DNA of 40,448 nucleotides from Gammaproteobacteria bacterium (lineage in GTDB: Bacteria > Pseudomonadota > Gammaproteobacteria > Ga0077536), in assembly GCA_030833185.1 (NCBI GenBank), contig JAURHQ010000012.1, positions 1 to 40,448 on the forward strand, given 5' to 3'. A program made the translations under genes and the position numbers. Positions 7,448-14,543 of this stretch are shown in pieces; position 1 is the stretch's first letter, and every line of letters begins with the position of its first letter. The notes under the pieces were generated by a model. That model saw only the letters and a program-made list of their open reading frames with translations. It had not been told where the DNA came from and did not search any database.

Positions 7448-9163
7448 TTAATCCAGCAGCGCGGAAAATGCCTCGTGGGTGAAGCGAAACACCCGTCCGC
7501 CCAGTTCGGCCGGCAGGCTGGTGCGCTGCAATTGATCGAGCACCGGCCCCTTCACCTCGGCGAGATGCAGTTTGATGTGGCGGGCCGCCAGCCCGTGGTT
7601 CATCTCCAGCAGCCGCTCCAGAGCGGTTGCGTCGATATGGCTGACCGAGGACAACACCAGAATGACGTGCCCGGCGGTGGGTTGTGCCGCGAGCGCTTCC
7701 TGCACGGCGTGTTCCAGCGTGCTGATGTTGCCGAAGAAGAGATTTTCGTCGACCCGCAGCGCAAGGATATGCGGCCAGGTTGTGACCTCCGCGCGTTTCA
7801 CATTCCGGTATTGCTCGGTGCCTGGCACCCGCCCGATAACCGCGATATGCGGCTGACTCGCCTGCCAGACGACGGTCAGCAGCGAGAGCGCGACGCCGAG
7901 CGCAATGCCGGCTTCGACGCCCAGCGTGAGCACGCCAAGCGCGGTGGCCAGATAGGCGAGTCCGTCCGGCGGGGAATAGCTCCACATCCGGCGCAAATCA
8001 GCAGGATTCAGCAGGCTCGTCATCGGCACGATAATGCTGGCGGCAAGCACGCACTTGGGCAGACGCTCAAACAGTTCGCTGACGTTGAGGAGAATCACGA
8101 CCAGTGCCAGCGCAGACACCACGCCCGCGAGCGGCGAGCGCGCGCCGGCGGCATGATTCACGACCGAGCGCGACAGGCCGCCGGTCACCGGCAGGCCGCC
8201 GGCCAGCGAGGCCATGACGTTGGCGGCTCCAAGACCCAGCAGTTCGCGATTGGGATCGATTTGCTCCCGCTCGCGCATCGCCAGCGACTGTGCGACCGAG
8301 ACGCTCTCGATGAAGCCGACCAAGGCGATGGCCCCGGCCGGTAGCAGCAGGGCCTGCAGGGTGCCCAGTTCAAGTGTCGGCAGCCCGAGTGACGGCAAAC
8401 TGGACGGCAAACTGCCGACCACGGCGACGCCCGCGGCCTGGTCAAGATTCATCAGCGCCGTCAGCGCAATGGCGACCAGCACCACGCACATCGGCGCCAG
8501 ACGCGCGCCCATCTCGGCCGCGCCGGGCTTAAGACCCAAATGGCGCAGCAGTGGCCCCAGATAGCGCCGCGCCAGCGCAAGTGCCACCACCGCGACGGCG
8601 CCCATCAGCGCAGTGGCAGGGTGCGCGCCGGCAAGGGCGGAAGGCAGCGCGATCGCAAGTGACAGACCGGTGTGGCCATGGCCCTGGACGCCGAATAGCG
8701 GAAACAACTGCCCCAGAATAATCAGCACCGCCGAGCCGGCCATGAAGCCGTTGACCACCGGGTGGCTCAGCAGGTGCGCGATGACGCCCAGACGCAGCAC
8801 GCCGCACAGGATGAGCAGGCCGCCTGAGAGGAGTGCCAGCACCAGCGCGAGGCCCACTGCTTCCGGTGAACCGGTGGCGGCGAGCGGCGCGATGGCCGAG
8901 GCGGTCATCAGCGAAACCACCGCGACCGGACCCACCGCCAGAGTGCGCGAGGAGCCGAACGCCGCATAGGCCATGATGGGCAGGATGCTGGCGTAGAGCC
9001 CCGCTTCTGCGGGCAGGCCGGCTAACAGCGCGTAGGCCAGACTCTGCGGGACCAGCATCATCACGACGACGAGGCCTGCCACCAGATCCTGCCGCGCGCT
9101 CGCCCCGTTGTAGCCGTTCAGCCAGGGCGGACGCCACGCGAAGCCTGCCCGTCCGCCCGCCAT
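7448..9163 (-). CDS. SulP-family anion (sulfate/bicarbonate) transporter with STAS domain
   Basis: 571 residues from the ATG at 9163; the longer open frame upstream overlaps the preceding gene and is rejected. PWLNGYNGASARQDLVAGLVV followed by MVPQSLAYALLAGLPAEAGLYASILP is the SulP signature region, and about 10-14 hydrophobic segments follow. The last 110 residues form a STAS domain (VILVLSSVSHIDATALERLLEMN). The preceding DUF442 gene ends TGA one base before this ATG, so translation is probably coupled. Placement in the sulfide-stress operon suggests it handles sulfate or sulfite produced from sulfide oxidation. That direction of transport is inference, since SulP proteins also import sulfate or bicarbonate. 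Confidence 0.9.
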   Translation of the reverse strand: MAGGRAGFAWRPPWLNGYNGASARQDLVAGLVVVMMLVPQSLAYALLAGLPAEAGLYASILPIMAYAAFGSSRTLAVGPVAVVSLMTASAIAPLAATGSPEAVGLALVLALLSGGLLILCGVLRLGVIAHLLSHPVVNGFMAGSAVLIILGQLFPLFGVQGHGHTGLSLAIALPSALAGAHPATALMGAVAVVALALARRYLGPLLRHLGLKPGAAEMGARLAPMCVVLVAIALTALMNLDQAAGVAVVGSLPSSLPSLGLPTLELGTLQALLLPAGAIALVGFIESVSVAQSLAMREREQIDPNRELLGLGAANVMASLAGGLPVTGGLSRSVVNHAAGARSPLAGVVSALALVVILLNVSELFERLPKCVLAASIIVPMTSLLNPADLRRMWSYSPPDGLAYLATALGVLTLGVEAGIALGVALSLLTVVWQASQPHIAVIGRVPGTEQYRNVKRAEVTTWPHILALRVDENLFFGNISTLEHAVQEALAAQPTAGHVILVLSSVSHIDATALERLLEMNHGLAARHIKLHLAEVKGPVLDQLQRTSLPAELGGRVFRFTHEAFSALLD

Positions 9164-9164
9164 T

Positions 9165-9512
9165 TCAGCGCGTCCGGCCGCCGGCGAGCTGGTAGAGCTT
9201 CGCTGCCCGCGCCCCCGAGCGGCAGAAGGCCAGCACGGGCGTCGGCAGCCGGGCAATGAGCGCCGCCATCGCATCGACGTCGGTTTGCTTCAGGTCGCTT
9301 GGAATGACCGGCAGATAGGCGTACTCGAGTCCCGCCGCCGCGGCAGCCTGCGCAATGCTGTCGCTTGCGGGTTGGCTGGCGCCGCCTTCCAGATCCGGCC
9401 GGTTGTTGATGACGCTGCGAAAGCCCGCCGCTGCGACCGCGGCCATTTGGGCGGGTTCAAGCTGCGGCGCGACTGCGAACTCGGCGTTAAGCGATTCAAA
9501 CGGAAAGGACAT
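9165..9512 (-). CDS. DUF442 / TIGR01244-type sulfurtransferase-like protein (Blh N-terminal domain homologue)
   Basis: 115 residues. The fold is phosphatase/rhodanese-like: FAVAPQLEPAQMAAVAAAGFRSVINNRPD at the N-terminus and an active-site loop CRSGAR at 97-102 with the single cysteine C97. In several bacteria this domain is fused to a persulfide-dioxygenase-like metallo-beta-lactamase (the Blh protein). Here the two are separate, and the MBL partner is divergently encoded at 10839. It probably transfers or releases sulfane sulfur. GGAG upstream of the ATG lies at the end of the preceding YeeE gene, two bases away. A tight operon is clear. Confidence 0.82.
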   Translation of the reverse strand: MSFPFESLNAEFAVAPQLEPAQMAAVAAAGFRSVINNRPDLEGGASQPASDSIAQAAAAAGLEYAYLPVIPSDLKQTDVDAMAALIARLPTPVLAFCRSGARAAKLYQLAGGRTR

Positions 9513-9514
9513 GG

Positions 9515-9961
9515 TTAACTCCTGACGGCGACGCGTGGCGCCGGGTTCTTGAGATAGCGATCGAAGAATTCAAACGCGAGCATGCCGAGCAGCATCGCGC
9601 CCACAAAGAGTAACGCGCTGGGCGCGGCGCGACCGAGCGCGACCAGCGCAGGGCCCGGGCAAAAGCCCGCCAGACCCCAGCCGGCGCCGAACAGAAGGCT
9701 GCCGCCGACCAGTTTCGGATCGATGTCCCGCGCGGTGGGCAGTTGCATCGGCGCGCCCAGCAGCGAGCGAGTGCGCCGGGCAGCCAGCGCAAACGCGCCG
9801 CTTGCGACCGCGATGGCGCCGCCCATCACCAGCGCGAGCGAGGGGTCCCAGGCGCCGCCCAGATCGAGGAAGGCAATGACCTTCGCCGGATTGGTCATGC
9901 CACCCAGAATCAGGCCCAGCCCAAACAGCAGGCCGCAAACAAACGAGGCGAGGATGTTCAT
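9515..9961 (-). CDS. YeeE/YedE-family membrane protein, second half-transporter (DUF6691/PmpB-like)
   Basis: 148 residues with about four membrane segments. [25 protein letters not shown] and [17 protein letters not shown] are the two hallmark repeats of the YeeE/YedE (sulfur transport) family; the cysteine in GFCPGPA is the family's conserved thiol. It is paired with the upstream gene as in PmpA/PmpB-type two-gene arrangements, so both together probably make one YeeE-like channel for reduced sulfur such as thiosulfate or sulfide. AGGAG precedes the ATG. Confidence 0.88.
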   Translation of the reverse strand: MNILASFVCGLLFGLGLILGGMTNPAKVIAFLDLGGAWDPSLALVMGGAIAVASGAFALAARRTRSLLGAPMQLPTARDIDPKLVGGSLLFGAGWGLAGFCPGPALVALGRAAPSALLFVGAMLLGMLAFEFFDRYLKNPAPRVAVRS

Positions 9962-9970
9962 GGAGGACTC

Positions 9971-10402
9971 CTAGTTCAGGACGTGATGGGTGAGAAAAAC
10001 CGTGAGAAATCCGCTGGCCATGAAGCTCAGCGTGGCGACAATGGAGCGCGGCGACAGGCGTGAAATGCCGCACACGCCGTGGCCGCTGGTGCAGCCCGAG
10101 CCCAGGCGGGTGCCGACGCCGACGAGCAGTCCGGCGACCACCAGCAACGGCGCCTCAGCCGCTACCTGCATGGTCGGCAGTTCCATGAACAGGCCGAACA
10201 CCAGCGGCGCCACCAGCAGGCCACCCACGAAAGCCACCCGCCAGGCCAAATCGCCGGCGCGCGGTCGCAGCAGTCCGCCCAGTACGCCGCTAATGCCGGC
10301 GATGCGTCCGTTCAGCAAGACAAACAGGGCGGCGGACAGGCCCAGTACGGCGCCGCCCGCCAGCGACGTCCAGGGGGTGAAGTTGTTCCAGTCGATAGTC
10401 AC
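9971..10402 (-). CDS. YeeE/YedE-family membrane protein, first half-transporter (PmpA-like)
   Basis: 143 residues, GTG start with GGAG nine bases upstream. Four or so membrane helices; [21 protein letters not shown] and [24 protein letters not shown] are the two conserved YeeE segments, the latter with two cysteines in the [12 protein letters not shown] motif. It lies 12 bp after the ArsR-type repressor and 9 bp before the second half-transporter. It probably conducts a sulfur compound across the inner membrane; the substrate is not visible from sequence. Confidence 0.9.
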   Translation of the reverse strand: MTIDWNNFTPWTSLAGGAVLGLSAALFVLLNGRIAGISGVLGGLLRPRAGDLAWRVAFVGGLLVAPLVFGLFMELPTMQVAAEAPLLVVAGLLVGVGTRLGSGCTSGHGVCGISRLSPRSIVATLSFMASGFLTVFLTHHVLN

Positions 10403-10414
10403 GGGTGCGCTCCT

Positions 10415-10750
10415 TCAGGGTTTGCAGAACAGGATGTAGAGATGGGCGAGCGTGCTTTCGACGCGCTCGTCCGCCAGCCGGTAGTAGATGTTTTTGCCAT
10501 CGCGACGGGTGGCGACCAGGCCTTGTTCGCGCAGAACGCCAAGCTGTTGCGAGAGCGTCGGTTGCCGAATATCCAGCAGTTGCTCCAGTTCACCCACGCC
10601 ACGCTCGCCGCTTAGCAGTTGGCAAAGCAGAAGCAGTCGGTCCTCGTTGGCAAGCAGGCGCAGGAAACTCGTGGCATCCGCCGCCGAACGACGCATCGCG
10701 CCGAGATCCAGCCCCTCGGGTTCATTCTGTTTTTTTCGAACGGTTGGCAT
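10415..10750 (-). CDS. ArsR-family repressor, BigR/SqrR-like persulfide sensor
   Basis: 111 residues from the ATG at 10750; an upstream TTG at 10765 would add five residues. The winged helix is complete (ERGVGELEQLLDIRQPTLSQQLGVLREQGLVATRRDGKNIYYRL). Only two cysteines are present, C43 in RLLLLCQLLSGE and C109 near the end in YILFCKP. They match the two-thiol arrangement of BigR/SqrR proteins (about C42 and C108), in which persulfide stress forms a polysulfide bridge and releases DNA. Metal-sensing ArsR motifs (CxC in the recognition helix) are absent. Gene order around it is that of known BigR operons. It most likely represses both its own operon and the divergent persulfide-dioxygenase gene. 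Confidence 0.88.
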   Translation of the reverse strand: MPTVRKKQNEPEGLDLGAMRRSAADATSFLRLLANEDRLLLLCQLLSGERGVGELEQLLDIRQPTLSQQLGVLREQGLVATRRDGKNIYYRLADERVESTLAHLYILFCKP

Positions 10751-10765
10751 AGCGGTTTCGATCAA

Positions 10766-10805
10766 TTACATTTCACAAAAATATAGATTATAAAATCCTA
10801 AATAG
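10766..10805. promoter_or_regulatory. Divergent promoter and likely BigR-type operator
   Basis: The 88 bp between the repressor and the MBL gene are strikingly AT-rich in a GC-rich window. TAGATTATAAAATCCTA (10784-10800) is an imperfect palindrome (TAGATT / AATC-C-TA). On the minus strand it contains a perfect TATAAT (10787-10792) suited as the -10 of the repressor operon, so binding here would block that promoter. Operator function is inferred from position and symmetry. Confidence 0.55.
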
Positions 10806-10838
10806 AAACCCCGGCAGACCAACTTTCGAGGACACGCC

Positions 10839-11699
10839 ATGGCTCCCCAGATCAAGACATTTTTCGACCCCGCAACTTGGACCTTCACGCACGTGGTGTA
10901 TGACCGTGTCGGCGGGCGTGCCGCCATCATCGATCCGGTGCTGGACTACGATCCGAAATCGGGACGGCTGACCAGCGCGTCGGCGGAAACGGTCGCTGCG
11001 TTTATTCGCGAACAACGCTTGACGGTTGACTGGCTGCTCGAAACCCACGCCCACGCCGACCACGTGTCCGGTGGCCATCACCTGCAGGCCCAGCTCGGCG
11101 GACAACTGGGCATCGGTGAGCACATCACCATTGTGCAGGAGACTTTCCAGAAGATTTTCAATCTGGGTGCAGCGTTCGCCGCGGACGGCTCGCAGTTTCA
11201 GGCCCGGTTTGCCGACGGGGCGCGATTTGCGATCGGGGATTTGGAAGCGGAGGTTTTGTTTGTGCCCGGACACACCCCGGCCTGCATCGCCTACAAGGTG
11301 GATGACGCCGTATTTGTGGGCGATACCCTGTTCGCGCCGGATGTTGGCACTGCGCGCTGCGACTTCCCGGGAGGTGACGCCCGCACGCTGTATCGGTCAA
11401 TCCGTCGTTTGCTCGAAATGCCCGCCGAAACGCGCATTTTTTTCTGTCACGACTACCCGCCAGAAGGCCGCGAAATTACGCCGATGTGCACGGTGGCGGA
11501 CCAGCGCGAGCGGAATATTCACGTGCACGACGGGGTATCGGAAGCCGCGTTTGTCGAGATGCGCTCGGCGCGCGACCGGACCCTGGCGATGCCGGTGCTC
11601 ATCCTGCCCGCCATCCAGCTCAACATCCGGGCCGGCGAGTTGCCGCCGCCCGAAGACAACGGCGTCGCCTATCTCAAAATCCCGCTTAATCTGCTGTGA
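10839..11699 (+). CDS. ETHE1/Blh-like metallo-beta-lactamase (persulfide dioxygenase-like)
   Basis: 286 residues. The metal motif ETHAHADHVSG has H70, H72, D74 and H75; VPGHTPACIAYKV and FVGDTLFAPDVGTARCDFPGG follow, the latter typical of ETHE1-like persulfide dioxygenases. The C-terminal block VADQRERNIHVHDGVSEAAFVEMR and LPAIQLNIRAGELPPPEDNG is characteristic of the Blh branch. Blh proteins oxidise glutathione persulfide to sulfite using O2 and mononuclear iron. It is divergent from the BigR-like operon, with a GAGGA ribosome-binding site upstream. Its last 14 bases overlap tail-to-tail with the MarR gene. Confidence 0.88.
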   Translation: MAPQIKTFFDPATWTFTHVVYDRVGGRAAIIDPVLDYDPKSGRLTSASAETVAAFIREQRLTVDWLLETHAHADHVSGGHHLQAQLGGQLGIGEHITIVQETFQKIFNLGAAFAADGSQFQARFADGARFAIGDLEAEVLFVPGHTPACIAYKVDDAVFVGDTLFAPDVGTARCDFPGGDARTLYRSIRRLLEMPAETRIFFCHDYPPEGREITPMCTVADQRERNIHVHDGVSEAAFVEMRSARDRTLAMPVLILPAIQLNIRAGELPPPEDNGVAYLKIPLNLL

Positions 11700-12162
11700 G
11701 ATCGCCGGCGGCCGCGTCGGCCGCCACCTGCGTTTCCAAGGCCGTCAGCGCCTGCGCCAGATGCTGGCGGTCGGCCGCGGAAAGACGCGACAGCAGCCGC
11801 GTTTCGTAGGCGCGGGCCAGCGGCACGATCTCGGCGTACACGCGCAGGCCCGCGGCGGTCAGCCGCAGCATGGAACAGCGCCGGTCGCTCGGCGAACTGC
11901 GCCGTAAAATCAGTTTGCGCGCCAGCAGCCCGGCGATGGCACGGCTCACGGTGACCCGATCCATCGCCGTTCGGCCGCCGACAAAATCCGCCGAGACGTT
12001 CGCGTGTTGGCCGAGCACCGCGATGATGCGCCACTGCGGAATGGTGATGCCGAAGCGTTTGGCATAGAGCGCCGCCAATTCGCGGCTGACCGTATTGGCG
12101 AGTACCGACAGGCGATAGGGCAGGAAACCGCTGAGGTCCAGCGCTGTCGGCGACTCACTCAC
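11686..12162 (-). CDS. MarR-family transcriptional regulator
   Basis: 158 residues from a GTG at 12162 whose bases form a GTGA overlap with the hmgA stop; the longer version begins with TTG at 12192 and reads into hmgA. The winged helix is clear: GITIPQWRIIAVLGQHANVSADFVGGRTAMDRVTVSRAIAGLLARKLILRR then the wing SPSDRRCSMLRLTAAG. It is translationally coupled to hmgA and so probably regulates the homogentisate genes. The palindrome between hmgA and fahA (13515-13528) is the natural target. The effector is unknown, with homogentisate or another aromatic acid likely. Confidence 0.85.
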   Translation of the reverse strand: MSESPTALDLSGFLPYRLSVLANTVSRELAALYAKRFGITIPQWRIIAVLGQHANVSADFVGGRTAMDRVTVSRAIAGLLARKLILRRSSPSDRRCSMLRLTAAGLRVYAEIVPLARAYETRLLSRLSAADRQHLAQALTALETQVAADAAAGDLTAD

Positions 12163-13475
12163 GGCGCGAAATGGCGCGGGAGATCCCGCCAACTGTCTGG
12201 ATAGTCCGCTTGCCGCGCAGGATGGGCCATGGCGCCGGCGCTTACGGCCATTGGATAGCGGGATTCAAACATGAAGGCCAGCGTGTCTTCGATCCGCACC
12301 GGCACCAGCGCCGCCGTGCTGGCTCGCGCATGCACCGCTGCTTCCGGGCCGTGCGGCACCATGCTGTTGTGCAGGCTGACGCCGCCGGGCTCAAAACCAC
12401 GCTCGCGGGCATCGTAGGTGCCGCGCACCAGCCCCATGAATTCGCTCATCACGTTGCGGTGGTACCAGGGCGGCCGAAAGCTGTGATCCGCCACCGCCCA
12501 GCGTGGCGGGAAGATTACGAAATCGACGTTCGCCACGCCGGCCGTGTCCGAGGGTGCGGTCAGCACCGTGAAGATGGACGGGTCGGGATGGTCGTAGCTC
12601 ACCGTATTCATGACGTTAAAGCGCGCCAGGTCGTATTTAAGCGGCACCGCCGTGCCCACCCAGGCAACGACATCAAACGGTGAGTGGGGGAGTTCACTGC
12701 GCCAGCAGGTACCGCCGTAGCGCGTAATGAGCTCGTGCGCGCCGACCAGATCCTCAAACGCCGCGGTAGGTGCCAGAAAATCTCGATCGTTGGCGAAACC
12801 GTCGGAGCCGACCGGTCCTCGCTCGGGGAGCCTGAAGGCGGCGCCGTAGTTCTCGCAGACATAGCCGCGGGCGAGGCCGTCCGGCAAATCAACCCGCCAT
12901 TTCATGCCGCGCGGAATGACGGCAATCTCGCCGGGCGCCACGAGCAGTTGACCGCATTCCGTCGTCACCGCCAGCCGCCCCTGCTGCGGCACGATCAGCA
13001 TCTCGCCGTCCGCATTGACGAAGCAGCGGCGGTCCATGTTGCGGTTGGCGACATACACGTGCGCCGCCATACCCAGTTGCAGCGCGGCGCTACCGCAGGC
13101 GACAACGGTATACAGGCCGTCGACGAAATCGCAGTGCGCCTCCGGCAAGGGCCAGGTACTCCAGCGCAGCGGCATGGGCGGGCTTGGTGAGGACAATGGG
13201 GCGCTCAGGAAAGACGCCTGCGCGTAGGGCGTCGCCCGACCGGCGACCACCGAGGCTTGGATGCGGTAAAGCCAGGTGCGCCGGTTGTCCCGCCGCGGCG
13301 CGGTGAACGCGGTGGCGCTGAATTTTTCCGCGTACAAGCCGTAGGGCACTTGCTGTGGCGAGAACTGCCCAACCGGCAAGGCGCCCGCCAGCGCTTCGCT
13401 GGCATGTTCATTGGCAAAGCCCGAGAGGTAGCGCAAGGCCGTGAAATCGGAAGCGGCGAGCGGGGAGGGGGGCAC
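12159..13475 (-). CDS. hmgA: Homogentisate 1,2-dioxygenase
   Basis: 438 residues, GTG start with GGAGG four to five bases upstream. YLSGFANEHASEALAGALPVGQ opens the protein as in the family. The iron ligands are present as H339 (WYHRN), E345 (SEF) and H375 (VPHGPE), a constant +4 offset from human H335/E341/H371. It cleaves the homogentisate ring to maleylacetoacetate using Fe(II) and O2, the central step of tyrosine/phenylalanine and some phenylacetate catabolism. It is divergent from fahA and coupled downstream to the MarR gene. No maleylacetoacetate isomerase gene is visible in the window. Confidence 0.96.
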   Translation of the reverse strand: MPPSPLAASDFTALRYLSGFANEHASEALAGALPVGQFSPQQVPYGLYAEKFSATAFTAPRRDNRRTWLYRIQASVVAGRATPYAQASFLSAPLSSPSPPMPLRWSTWPLPEAHCDFVDGLYTVVACGSAALQLGMAAHVYVANRNMDRRCFVNADGEMLIVPQQGRLAVTTECGQLLVAPGEIAVIPRGMKWRVDLPDGLARGYVCENYGAAFRLPERGPVGSDGFANDRDFLAPTAAFEDLVGAHELITRYGGTCWRSELPHSPFDVVAWVGTAVPLKYDLARFNVMNTVSYDHPDPSIFTVLTAPSDTAGVANVDFVIFPPRWAVADHSFRPPWYHRNVMSEFMGLVRGTYDARERGFEPGGVSLHNSMVPHGPEAAVHARASTAALVPVRIEDTLAFMFESRYPMAVSAGAMAHPARQADYPDSWRDLPRHFAP

Positions 13476-13514
13476 GATTCCTCCGGACGAACAGTTGCGG
13501 TGCTGGTCAGTATG

Positions 13515-13528
13515 GTTTCAAATGAAAC
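13515..13528. promoter_or_regulatory. Palindromic operator candidate in the hmgA-fahA divergent promoter
   Basis: GTTTCA-AA-TGAAAC has perfect 6-bp half-sites with a two-base centre. It sits in the 81-bp gap between the hmgA and fahA starts, 29 bp before the fahA start. The size and symmetry suit a MarR dimer, and a MarR gene is coupled to hmgA. Binding here could control both transcripts at once. Confidence 0.6.
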
Positions 13529-13556
13529 TAATCTCAACGCGTGCAAGGAACCCGTG

Positions 13557-14537
13557 GTGAAACTCGCAAGCCTGCGTGAAGGTGGCCGCGACGGCACGTT
13601 GGTGCTGGTTAATCGCGCGTTGTCGCACGCGCTGCGGGTGCCGCAGATCGCGTCAACCCTGCAGGCGGCGCTGGACGACTGGCAGCGCGTTGCGCCGCGA
13701 CTCGCCGAGGCCGCGGCGCTGCTTGAGCGCGGCGCCGCGTCGGCCAGTTTTGCGTTCAACCCCCGGGCCTGTGCGGCACCCTTGCCCCGCGCCTATCAGT
13801 GGGTGGACGCCAGCGCCTACGTTAATCACGTCGAGTTGGTGCGCCGTGCGCGGGGTGCCGAACTTCCGGCCAGCTACTGGCACGAGCCCTTGGTCTATCA
13901 GGGCGGCTCGGACGATATGCTCGCCGCGCACGACCCGCTGCCCTTGCTGGATTGCGCCTACGGGCTCGATTTTGAAGCCGAATTAGCGGTGATTACCGAC
14001 GATGTCCCGCAGGGTGTTGATCGCGAGACCGCGCTCGGGCATGTGCGCCTGCTAACCATTGTCAACGACGTTTCCCTGCGTCACCTGATCCCCGGTGAAC
14101 TGGCGAAGGGCTTTGGCTTTTATCAGTCCAAACCGGCCAGCGCTTTCGCCCCGGTGGCGGTGACGCCGGACGAGCTGGGCGCGGCCTGGCACGGGGGCAA
14201 GCTGCACCTGCCGATGCTCTGCGACTTGAACGGCCAGCGCTTCGGCGCGCCTAACTGCGGCGACGACATGACCTTCGACTTCGGCCAACTGCTGGCGCAT
14301 CTCACGCTGACGCGCCGGCTGGGTGCCGGCACCGTGCTGGGCTCGGGCACGGTCTCCAACTACGACCGCAGTCGCGGCTCCGCCTGTATCGCCGAACGCC
14401 GGATGCTGGAAATCCTGAATGACGGCGCAGCGCAAACGCCGTTTCTGGCCGCGGGCGATGTGGTGCGCATCGAGATGCGGGATGACGCCGGCCGCAGTCT
14501 CTTCGGCGCGGTCGAACAGACCGTCGTCCAGATCTGA
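13557..14537 (+). CDS. fahA: Fumarylacetoacetate hydrolase (fumarylacetoacetase)
   Basis: 326 residues from the GTG at 13557, preceded by AAGGA at 13545-13549. The long upstream extension of the frame overlaps hmgA in antisense and is rejected. MKLASLREGGRDGTLVLVNR is the standard N-terminus of the bacterial enzyme. The FAA-hydrolase domain shows the metal-binding ExE in LDFEAELAVITDD, then NDVSLRHLIPGELAKGFGFYQSKPAS and GAGTVLGSGTVSNYD. It splits fumarylacetoacetate into fumarate and acetoacetate, the last step of the homogentisate pathway. The next gene starts 6 bp downstream. Confidence 0.94.
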   Translation: MKLASLREGGRDGTLVLVNRALSHALRVPQIASTLQAALDDWQRVAPRLAEAAALLERGAASASFAFNPRACAAPLPRAYQWVDASAYVNHVELVRRARGAELPASYWHEPLVYQGGSDDMLAAHDPLPLLDCAYGLDFEAELAVITDDVPQGVDRETALGHVRLLTIVNDVSLRHLIPGELAKGFGFYQSKPASAFAPVAVTPDELGAAWHGGKLHLPMLCDLNGQRFGAPNCGDDMTFDFGQLLAHLTLTRRLGAGTVLGSGTVSNYDRSRGSACIAERRMLEILNDGAAQTPFLAAGDVVRIEMRDDAGRSLFGAVEQTVVQI

Positions 14538-14543
14538 ACGCCG

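Noticed and set aside
9164-9274. N-terminal extension of the SulP frame
   Set aside because: It overlaps the DUF442 gene, is Arg/Pro-rich and has no SulP similarity; the ATG at 9163 one base after the DUF442 stop fits better.
13257-13556. N-terminal extension of the fahA frame
   Set aside because: It runs antisense through hmgA; the GTG at 13557 with AAGGA upstream gives the standard N-terminus.
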